From: Amblyornis subalaris
Taxonomy: Eukaryota > Chordata > Aves > Passeriformes > Ptilonorhynchidae
Reading direction: 5' to 3'
NCBI GenBank assembly: GCA_018881555.1
Contig: JACAXG010000028.1
Coordinates: forward strand, 1,088,006 to 1,152,005
DNA: 64,000 nucleotides
The translations under genes and the position numbers were made by a program. Each line of letters starts with the position of its first letter. Position 1 is the first letter of the stretch. The notes beneath the pieces were generated by a model that ran no database searches, was not told the DNA's origin, and was given only the letters and a program-made list of their open reading frames with translations. This document shows, piece by piece, positions 12,501 to 22,890 of this stretch.

Positions 12501-12892
12501 CAGGGAAGCGTGGGGTGGGCAGTGCTGGGGGGGCTGCAGGGCAGGAGCTGTGCCAGGGGTATGGGGGAATGTGCCGAGCTCTGCCCTGCAGGGCCTCCAC
12601 GGGGCTGTGCCAGAGCCCCCCAGCCAGAGGGGAACCCCAGGAGAATGGGAGAACCTGATGTCAGGAGAGGCTCATGGGCTCTGCACCTTCAACAGGGACC
12701 CCCACCCTGACCCTNCTGCCTTCACCTGCCTGTGGGATCAGGCAGCCTCACACAGCAGCTGTAGAGCTGCAGGGAGCCCAGCCTTGGTAGGGAGGGAAAC
12801 CTGGAGCCGCCACCATGTCACCTCCCCAGCGTAGCCCATGTCCCTGCCCCAGCCACCTCCTTTAACATCCTGTCCCCTTCCCTCCCTTCCAG

Positions 12893-15800
12893 AGCTCCTG
12901 GGATCGGCAAAGAAAGTCAATGTCAACTTCCAAGACACCGACGGGTGAGTGGGAGCTCCAAGCCCAGGTCTGGGTGCTGTGGATGTGTGCCATGGGTGCT
13001 GTGAGCAGCAGTGCACATGTGTGGGAATCTGGTGTGTATCTGTTGGAATGCCAGGCTCTCCGAGCTGCCAGGTCCAGTGCCATGGCTCTGGCCCCCATCA
13101 GCCCATGAGGCTGAGCCCTGCNTGCACCCAGAGCCAGCGCTGGCCTGGAGCAGCCGCGGGCACCAGAGGAGGCAGAGGAAAGGCTGTGCCCCACATCTCA
13201 CCACCCTTTTCCCAGCCCCGTGGGGCTCTGNGGGCGCCGTGCAGGGCTCAGCCCTGTGGGGTGCCGGGTGTGAGAGTCCNGACCCCGCCGGGCTGTGCCG
13301 CCGGCGCGACGCTCCAGAGCCGCATCCAACGGGCGGGAGCAGCGGGAGAGGGGCCGCAGGCTGACCCCTGCTAATCACACTAATGAGGCTGCGGGGGAGG
13401 GACCGGGGCCCCGCGCAGGAGGGGGCTGCGCTGGGAGCGCTGCTTGTGGGGCTGGGCAGCAGCCGCCCCTGTGCCCCCCGGCTCCTCCCACCCCATGATG
13501 TCCCCTTGAGTGGGACAGCAGGACGGTGCCACTTGGTCCCTNGGGATGGCTCTGCTGTGGCCATGGAAATGCCAGTGAGTGGAGTGGTTGGTCAGTAATG
13601 GGAGGCCATGCCCTGGGGACACATGGCCACAGCAGCACGGGTCCCTCCTCATCCTTNTCACCGGGGTAGTGGCAGCGGGCACCTCCTGGTCCCTGCCAGC
13701 CCATCGCTGTGCTGGGTGCACGTGTGAGTGGGCACGGGCACACGCGGGCCTGTGGCTGTGCAGCTGAGCATGGGCNTGCACCGAGCATGTCCGCGTGTGC
13801 AGCGTGGGCATGGGGCGGGGACAGCACTGCGCTGGGGTGGGGGGTGGGCAGGGCCAGGGGGCATCACCCCAGGGCCACCTCGTGCTCCGCAGAGCCGGCA
13901 GGTCACCGGAGGGCTGAGCACCACGCAGGGCTGGGTTGCTGCGGGCATGGCCCTGCTCGGATCCTGCTCCTGGAAGGCTCAGGGGGTGCGGGAGCAACAG
14001 GGGAGCGGCCTCTAGCCTGCAGCGCTGCTCCTGGAAAGGATCCCCTGGGGAGGCACGGGGCAGCCCCAGGCTGCAGCCTGCANGTGCTCGCTCTGCGTGG
14101 GCTCAGCCGGCCCCGTGCCTCGGTTTCCCCATCCCTGCCGTGCTGGCTCATTCCCGGCTGGAGGTGCCGTGGGCGAGCACCGTGCTGGTGTCCCCGCGTG
14201 TGCCCCGGGGACGGTGTCCTGCGCGTGGCCGAGGTGGCCGGCTGGGCCACGCCGTGCCCGAGGGAAGCCCCCGAGGCAGCCCCGGGGAGGGCTGCGATTT
14301 GCACCATCTTGAGCGGATTTGAGCAGGGCGCTGGAGCGGAAAATGTTGACATTTCCCAGGCAGACGTTGGGGATCGGCCTCCTGTGCGAGCTGTCTGCTC
14401 ACATCGCCGCTCCCCGCCGGGGATCGCAGGCGGCAGCTCCGTGGGGATCGCAGTGGCCAGAACGTGCTCCCCACGGGGACGTGTGCCCCTCAGCCGGGGG
14501 CCTGGATGGGGGGCAGAGGGATTGTCACCCCACACCTGTCCCTCGGGCACTGGGCAGCCACAGAGGCTGCGGGGCTCCGCAGCCCGTTCCCATGCTCTGG
14601 TGGCACCGGGGTGGCCCCGGGGATGGGATGGGGACGCTGTGCATGGCCAGGGCTCGGAGCAGCGGGGCGGTGGGTGCCAGCGCAGTTGCACGGAGGATGC
14701 TACCGCTGGGAGCACAAGTAGGTCAGCTCCTGGCCTGCTTCCCAGGCGGGAGCCTCCGGCTCCGGGAGCTGTGAGAGCAGAGCCGGCACGGGGCCGGGGG
14801 CTTTCCCCACCCTCGGCCACAACCGACACCGGGCAAGGGCAGCGCTGCCATCTGTGCTNGTGCCCGTGCTGCTGGGCCAGGCTGGGGGAAGTGGGTCAGT
14901 GGGGAGGGGAGGTCCCTGGCACCCCCACCCTCAGTGGGACACCCCTGTGCCTGCCCTGCCCACCCGCTACAGCCCTGTGGGGTCTCAGCATTCCCAGGGC
15001 TGTGGCAGCTCTTGCTCCAAAAGCCCACAGAGAGATGTGGAGGTGGGTTTGCTGGGGACATGTGGATGTGGAGGGCAGAGTAGGTGCCCTGGGGGGCTGC
15101 AGCGGTGCAGGTTTGAGGCCAGGGTGCCGGGCAGGGGTTGGCAGGGCCACAGAGTGGACGGGGCTGTGTCCCCCTGACACGACCCCGGATCCCAGGTTCT
15201 CAGCTCTGCACCATGCGGCGCTCAATGGCAACACAGAGCTCATCTCGCTGCTGCTGGAGGCACAGGCTGCCGTGGACATCAAGGACAACAAAGGCGAGTC
15301 CCCGGGTCCTGGCCGTGGCCCCCTGCCCTGTGCCCCTCCGCAGGCTCTGCCCGGTGTGTTGGCACCCGGGGGCTCACAGCACGCCCGTCCTGCCCCTGCA
15401 GGCATGCGGCCCCTGCACTATGCGGCCTGGCAGGGCAAGAAGGAGCCCATGAAAATGGTGCTGAAGGCGGGTTCCTCCGTGAACATCCCATCGGATGAGG
15501 GCCAGATCCCCCTGCACCTGGCGGCACAGCACGGGCACTACGACGTGGTACGGAGGGGCACGGGGGTGGTGAGGGGGATGATGCCACCCCCCCGCCCCTG
15601 CCCTCACCGTGTTGAGGTCTCGTTCCTCCGCAGTCAGAGATGCTCCTGCAGCACCAGTCCAACCCCTGCATCATGGACAACTCGGGGAAGACGCCCCTGG
15701 ACCTGGCGTGCGAGTTTGGCCGGGTCGGGGTAAGTCTTTGCAGGGCTGGGTCTCCCCAGAGGAGGACTGGGAGGGGACGGGGGCACAGCGAGGTCCCTGG

Positions 15801-16564
15801 GGGTACTGGAGCAGCTGGAGGGGCACAGGGAACTCCCCGGGATGGCCAGTAGNGGGGACTGGCAGTGCCACCACCTCTGTGGGGGATCTCCGGCGCTGGC
15901 GGGAGGGGATGGGGGGCCGGGGGTCGCAGCCCCGGGGGGCGGCCGAGCCGCCCTTGCAGCCCTGCTCCGTCTGTGTTTGCTGAGCCAGGTGGTCCAACTG
16001 CTCCTGAACAGCAACATGTGCGCGGCGCTGCTGGAGCCCAAGCCGGGGGACGGCACCGACCCCAACGGCACCAGCCCCCTGCACCTCGCCGCCAAGAACG
16101 GCCACATCGACATCATCCGGTGGGTGCCGCGGGCAGGGGCGGCAGTGCCGGTGCCCCCCGTGCCCCGCTGACCCCACTGNCCCCCGCAGGCTCCTGCTGC
16201 AGGCTGGCATCGACATCAACCGGCAGACCAAGGCGGGCACGGCGCTGCACGAGGCCGCTCTCTGCGGCAAAACCGACGTGGTGCGGCTGCTGCTGGATGT
16301 AAGGGCCCCCCTGCACCAAGGGCTGAGGGTCCTGGGGGACACACCAAGGCAGAGAGCTGTGCCCTCCAGATGCTGCTCTCCTGGTGGCCTAGGTGGTCCC
16401 GGGAGTGGCAGGATGGGGATCAGCGTCCTCCCAATCCCTCTCGGTGCCGTTGCAGAGCGGGATCAACGCCCACGTCAGGAACACCTACAACCAGACGGCT
16501 CTGGACATTGTCAACCAGTTCACCACCAGCCAGGCCAGCAAGGAGATCAAGCAGATGCTGCGGG
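12893..16564 (+). CDS. CASKIN1: CASKIN1 ankyrin-repeat exons (exons 2-8)
   Basis: Seven exons encode the start of the visible protein ([17 protein letters not shown]) and about six ankyrin repeats over residues 17-246 of the partial protein. Typical ankyrin signatures can be read, for example [59 protein letters not shown] and [15 protein letters not shown]. Exon limits: 12893-12944, 15196-15293, 15402-15547, 15634-15729, 15989-16119, 16190-16298, 16456-16564. The intron after 15293 starts with GC. The intron between 16119 and 16190 is only 70 nt and contains one N in its pyrimidine tract. Ankyrin repeats bind protein partners in the cytosol. Confidence 0.95.
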
Positions 16565-19500
16565 GTAGGGGGTTGGGGGGCACAGAGTGGCACAGGGGAC
16601 NCCGGGCTGGGGGTGCCAAGTGGGATGAGTGGCTGGTGACGCTTCCCTTCTGTCCCGCAGATGCCTCTGCGGCTCTGCAGGTCCGGGCCGTCAAGGACTA
16701 TTGCAACAACTACGACCTGACCAGCCTCAACGTGAAAGCCGGGGACATCATCACCGTGAGTGCAGCCGGGGGGGCCGGGGACACCCCGGTGGTGGTGCCG
16801 GCCCCCGCCCCGGCCCCTGACCCGGCCCCTCCCGCAGGTGCTGGAGCAGCACGCGGACGGGCGCTGGAAGGGCTGCATCCACGACAACCGCACCGGCAAC
16901 GACCGCGTGGGCTACTTCCCCTCCAGCCTCGTCGAGGCCATAAGCAAACGAACAGGCAAATAATCCCCCCCACCCCCAGCCCCGGGGAGCCCCGTGTCTG
17001 GTGGGGACCGGGCTGTCGAGGGGTGCAGCGGTGAAGACAAACTGGGGCGATGCCCCTGATGCATGTGGGGTCGGTGTCCCCGCCGTGTGCAGGGGGATGG
17101 TGCCTTTGTGTGTGTGGGGTTGGTGTCCCCGTTATGCCTACGGGGCCAGTGTCCCATTGAGTGTGCAAGGTCTGTGTTCCCCTTGTGCCTGTGGGGTCAA
17201 TGCCCACGTAGTGCCCTTGGGGGTCAGTGCTGGCAGCCCCGGCATGTTCAAGGGTCAGTCCTGGCTGCCCTTGGGCCGGGGGAGGCGTTTGAGGTGTCGG
17301 GAGGTTGGCGCATGAGGAGACCCAGGGGTGTCACTGTGGTTTGGGGAGACTNGCGCAGAGGTGGGGCCACAGGAGCTGGTGCTCGGGGTCTGTGCAGGGG
17401 CTGGGCGCCAGTGCCAGGGACCCAATGCTGCCACACGGAGACCCTCTCTCCAGCCAGGGGCCATCTNGGGGATCGGCCCCGGCTCCCCTGCCCTGCGGCT
17501 GCCTGTCCCTGTCCCCATTCCCACCCTCATCCCTTTAGGCTCCTGATGGGGCCTGCAGCCCCTCAGGATGTCCCATGGCTGCGCCCACTGCCAGGAGTGT
17601 CATGATGGGGCTGGTGCCTCTGTGGGCAGCGTTGAAAGGCTCCACATCCTCCACCTCACCCCACCCCCGCGAGTGGATCTTGGGGGTGGCCACATCATGG
17701 GGACACGGGCAGGGAATGGTGGCACTTGAGCACTATCTCAAGGGAGTGGCAGCAGGAGTGGCTGCTGGGCACTCCACACCGGCCCTGGAGGCGCCGGGTG
17801 CCGGACAGGCAGGGGCAGAGCCACCCTCCAGGTGTGGGTTGCATCCCGGTACCACGGATGCCATCCATGGCTCCTGGGCTGTGGTCCACGGCTCCTGGGC
17901 TGTGGTCCACGGCTCCTGGGCTGTGGCTGGCCCACAGCAGTGTTAGCCAGGCTCTGGGGTTCTGTAGCCACCTTGTTGGCTGCAGTGGGGCAGCAGCGTG
18001 GGGTGCAGGCGCTGCGCCAGGCCTCGGCCAGCCGGACACGGGGGTGCCAGTGCTGAAGCCCCGGTTCCAGCTGTGCCTGCAGCTCCACTCCCCTGGGATG
18101 GCTCTGCAGGGAGCAGGACCCCGGCAGCCTGACTGTAGGAGCCCCATGGGCTGGCACGTGGGGCTGTCCCAGTGTCCGAGTGGGACCCGCGGGATGTGTC
18201 CGTACCCTGNGCCGGGCTGTGCGTGCGCTGAGCTCGTGCTGCTGCTCCTCAGCTTGGCTCCGCATCGGTTGGGTCTCAGTTCTGCCTTCTCCACATTCCT
18301 TTGGTTGCTTTTTTTGATTTACTGCTTTTTTCCCCCCCTTTCTTTTATTTTCTTTTCTTTTCTTTTCTTTCCTTTTTTCTTTTTTTTTCGGCAGCGCTGA
18401 GCGTGTCTCTATTATTTTGATTCTTTTCATTTTGTCTCTTGTTATGTTTTATTATCAGGTTCATGGGAGACTGTAACAATCCCCCAACACTTCCAAAAGA
18501 TCCCGCTCCCGGCTTACGGGGCTGCTGTGCTAAACGGTGACGCCTCGTCCCATCCGTTCCATTCCCTGCCTCCACCTCCACCTCCACCACCACATTCCCA
18601 TCAGACTCTTTTCAGTTCCTTTGGCTATCACAGGCTCTCCCCTAGCAGTGCCGACGAGCCNCGTTACGGACAAGGTAGTTCACCGCTCGCTTTGTGCTCT
18701 CCATGGATTTTCCTTTCTTTCCCTTTGAAGCGTGTGTCGAGTCTTTTCTCTCTGCTCGGCCTCTCCCCTCGCCGGGGCGTTGCAGGGTGTGTGTGTGTGC
18801 ATGCAGCGTGTGCATGCGTGTGCATGCGTGTGGTGGGGGCAGTGGGGGCACACGGGTGGCACACTCGTGCCATCGGCCCTGCCACGCACCCGCTCCAGCG
18901 CCGCTGTCACACCGAGCGTCCCGCGGCTCCGCTGCCACCGCATCCCACCCTCCCCAGCCCGGTGTCCCTGCACTCTGCCCGTGGCCCCTGCGCTGCTGTG
19001 CGGGTGCGTGGGGACCTCCAAAGCACTCCCACGGCTCTGTGCCAGGAGCAGGGCTGGCAGCGTGGTGCCTGGATGGAAGCCACGGGCACAGGGACCCTCC
19101 ACTGGCTGCAGCCNCCCCTCAAGGCCCGGCTCTGACCAGGTCGGGGCTGCACACGCGGAGCTGGAAAGGGCTGTGGAGCTGGAAGGGGCTGTGGCACTGG
19201 GGGCTTTCCCGGGGGATGCTCTTGGGGCTGGCTCAGCACAGGCAGAGCCCAGCTGAACCCTGGGGACCGTCAGGTGACACAGGCAGGTGACGGATGCTGC
19301 AGGTCTGTGCGTCGGGAGTGCCTGGGAGCTGGGGGGTTGCAGGGGTGCAGCCCTTGCCGTGCCCCAGGGGCTGCCCTGCTGGCTGGGCCAGGGGTCTTTG
19401 CACGTGCCCTGGTGGCAGTGGCCAAGGAGGTTGTGCTGGGGAGCACCACACAAGTGGCCGTGCTGGCAGTGGGGACAAGGGAGCACTTATTTTCCCCAGG

Positions 19501-22500
19501 GTTTTCTCTCCTGGTGGGTGGCACGGGCATATGCCCAGGTTCCTCCCGGTGTGACCGTGGCACGTGCAGCTCAGGGATGTCCCAGCCTGATTTGGTGTGG
19601 CCATTTGTCCCCCGCTGTGCTCCTTCAGTGACTTTATCACCCTGTACCACCTGTCCCCTGCTGCAGCTGGTGCTGACGGGGTGAGCAGCTCCGTGAACGG
19701 AACTGGCCCGGTTGGCAGTGGGGTGACAATGTCCCACAGCTGGTGGCAGGGTGGCAGTGCCCCATGGCTGGCAGTGGGGTGGTAATGCCCTATGGCTGGT
19801 GGCGGGGTGGCAGTGCCCCGTGGCTGGCAGGGCACTGACTGAGCTGCGGTGGGGCTGTGGCAGCACTGGCCTCATGGGGCTGTTGTCCATCTCATCTGAT
19901 GCTGTTTTAGTCCCTGGGCTCAGAGCCAGGTGTCCCTGGTGCCAGTGGGACCTGGCAGAGGTGGCCAGCATGGTGAGCTGGTGAGGAGCCTTGCCCAGGG
20001 GTGACTCTCAAGCAGTGCCCTGCAGGAGGGTGAGGGCCTCTCGTCCAGTGCTGTGTCTCTTGTGTGTCACTGGGGTTCAGCACCCTGTGCCTGGCCCCAC
20101 ATGGCCCCCGTGTGCCTCCAGACGGGTGGAGGCAGCTGCAGGGACACGGCCAACGCTGTCTGGGATGGGGGACCCTCGTTCCCACTGCTCGAGTTTGCCC
20201 AGCTCCCTTTGCTCCCTGCACTGGGTCATGGCCCCATCCTGTTCTGTGAAGGGATGACACGGTCCCTGTCCCTTGTCCAGGCTCAGCCAGGGCACTGGAA
20301 CATCCCACCATGGGTCTGTCCCCAGCTGGTGGTAGGGAGAGGATGCTCTGCACAACCGGGCCCAGGGCTGGTCACTGTCACCCCACGCCAGCTTGGGGTG
20401 GGACAGGCCCCCAGGACGGCTCTGGCACCCCTGGGCGAGGACACAGCCGGGGTCTGCACATCTTCCCTGCGGGGCTGTCCCTGCGTGTGGCGGCGCCGGG
20501 CCCCGGGGCCATGGATCACCCGTGCCACAGCCGNGTGAGCCCGAGCGCGGAGCCGCGCGCCTGACGGCCACTCTCTCTGCTCTGCCACCAAGGGTCCCGN
20601 GGGGCCGACATGAGCCCGTCCCACCTGTCGCCGTCGCAGGGCGGATCGGCCGCGCCAGCGCCCACCGAGGAGATCTGGGTGCTGCGGAAACCCTTCGCAG
20701 GTACGGCGGGAGCGCGGCTGGGACCCTCCCTGTCCGGGACCCTCCCTGTCCCTGGGGAGCGCGTGCCAGGACGCGGCGGCGGCTCCAGCGGGGCCTGGCC
20801 GCAGCGCGGTGTCCCCTGAGGGCGGGGCTCGGTGCCCTGACAGCCTCTCCTCTCCCTGTGCAGGTGGCGACCGCAGCAGCCTGGGCAGCACGGGCAGCGT
20901 GGCCTCTGCGCGCAGCTCGGGGAGCGGGCAGAGCGCGGGCAGCGGGGCGCACGCCCTGCACGCCGGCTCCGAAGGCGTCAAGGTAAGGCCAGCCCCGAGG
21001 CGGCCGCGCCAGCTGCCGTGGCACTTGGCTCCAGTCCTGGCAGCATCTGCTGCCCCTGGCCTCAGCTGGGATTGATGCTTGACCGGGTGCTGGGCAGTTC
21101 CATCGGTGCCCAGCCTGCCACCAGCCACGCTGTCACCAGCAGTGGCCTCCAGCGTGTCTGCTCCAACCTGCCCCTGACTGCTGCCTGGGCTCAGCCCCCG
21201 GCACAACATTCCACAGGTCCATCCGGGGCTGCTGTGCCATGTCTCTGCTGCCGCTCACAGGGGCCTCTGCACCGCCCTGCCCTGCACACGCTGCTGCCAC
21301 CGGCACGGCACACTGCCACCAGCACCCTGCGCTGCTGCCACCGGCACACTGCACGGCACACGCTGCTGCCACCAGCACGGCACACCGCCACCAGTGCACT
21401 GCTGCCACCGGCATGGCACACTGCCACCAGCACCACGCACTGCTGCCACCAGCACAGCACGCTGCCACCGGCACCACGCGCTGCTGCCACCGGCACACCG
21501 CACCGCACGCTGCCCTGACACCACTGGCACGCAGCCGCTGGCACACGGCCCCCCGCACTGTGTGCGCTGCCCCTGGGCTGTGCCATTCCCCGACCCCGGC
21601 ACCCGCCAGCCCCCGTGCCCTGGCACCCTGCCTGCCATGCCCACGTGCCCCGGAGGGGCTCCGTGTTGTGGGCACAGGGGACCCCACGGCCAGTGCCGGC
21701 AGCCTGGGCTGGGCACGTGCCAGGCTGGGTTTGGGGTGCGGCGGTGCCGTGGGCTCCTGCTGCCGGCAAAGCACCATCTGCTGCTCCCGCGGCTCCCGCT
21801 CTCCCCGCTGCAGCCGAAATCTGCTGCAACCCTCCCTGCCCACCCTCGCCCGAGCTGGTGGCACCCGCAGCACCCACAACACCCACAGCACCCGCCGCAT
21901 CCGCAGCATCCACGGTACCCGCGGCACCCGCGGCACCCGCGACACGCACCCCCCGGCCCGCCGGCCCCCTCCGCCCGCCTCACTCCTGCCTGCTCTCCCC
22001 CCTTCCCGGGGTGTTTTTCAGCTGCTGGCAACGGTCCTTTCCCAGAAGGCTTCTGCGCAAGAGTCTGCCGTGGGCGATGGGCCGGCCAAGGCGCAGGACA
22101 TCCCCGCAGGTGCGTGCTGCGGCCGCCCGGCTGCCGGAGCAGGAGGAGCCCTGGCCGTGCCGTGGATCCAGGGATTTGTCTTTTTTTTTATTGCCACGGC
22201 ACCCGTCGCCAGAAGAAAAACGTGTGGGTAAAAAATGACTCTCTCGCCTTTCGGCTGCTGCCAGGCCTTCTCCTGCCTCGGTTAGTGGGGGCCCGTGGGG
22301 GGCGGGGGGCGGCGTGGGGCGGGCAGGGGGGGCACCGCTGCTCCCCGGCCCCTTCCCTTCCCTGGCCCCCCGCCAGCCCTGCTGGAGCCCGAGCCGGGGT
22401 CCCCCCCCCGCCACCGCCGTCTGGGGGGCCGCGGGGAGCATGGCCACACCGCGGGGGTGCCCACGCCACGGGGGTGGCACGTGCCTGGGGAAGGGGGGGA

Positions 22501-22828
22501 CAGACGGGAGATGCACACGTGGGGGTGTGCGTGGGGGGATGCCCAGAGATGCCCGGGCTGCGGGGAGGGAGGAGGCTGCGGGCAGAGAAACCTGGGGAGG
22601 GGGATGCGCACAGGGGAGGGGGCGCGCACGTGGGGGGGGGGGGCCGCACACGCAGGGAGGGGGGTGCAGACGTTGCCAGGGAGAGGGGAAACATGCTGGA
22701 GCGATGCAGACGCAAGTGGGATGCAGACGTGAGGGAGATGCACACGGCAGAGGGATGCACATGTGAGGAGGATGCCCACGCGAGTGGGATGCAGATGCCC
22801 GAAGGATGCACATGTGAGGAGGATGCAC

Positions 22829-22890
<62 letters not shown>

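Larger units (their letters stand above)
1..12892. other. GC-rich non-coding region upstream of CASKIN1 exon 2
   Basis: No exon with convincing splice sites and protein similarity was found on either strand. It is probably CASKIN1 intron 1 and/or upstream flank. It holds degenerate GC-rich minisatellites, AT-rich islands and 25 single N bases. The long open frames here (up to 599 codons on the minus strand around 5037-7014) follow from base composition and the repeats and show no family features. The CASKIN1 first exon was looked for and not found. Confidence 0.6.
16956..18458 (+). other. CASKIN1: CASKIN1 intron between SH3 exon and cassette exon
   Basis: Starts with a GC donor. It contains a degenerate tandem repeat at about 17050-17265, a 21-bp triplicate at 17867-17930 and the pyrimidine tract at 18299-18389. 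Nothing else is recognised. Confidence 0.6.

Noticed and set aside
1..12892. Possible hidden gene or novel system in the long non-coding stretch
   Set aside because: No exon pair with matching phase and splice sites, no tRNA, no viral or transposon protein, and no RNA family could be supported.
13709..15733. Plus-strand open frame of 674 codons
   Set aside because: Mostly intron sequence that happens to be open and joins CASKIN1 ankyrin exons in frame. Splice sites at 15194 and 15294 define the real exon.
18395..18458. Alternative acceptor at 18393-18394 extending the cassette exon upstream
   Set aside because: In the required phase the extension meets TGA after eight codons, so it cannot be used for coding inclusion.
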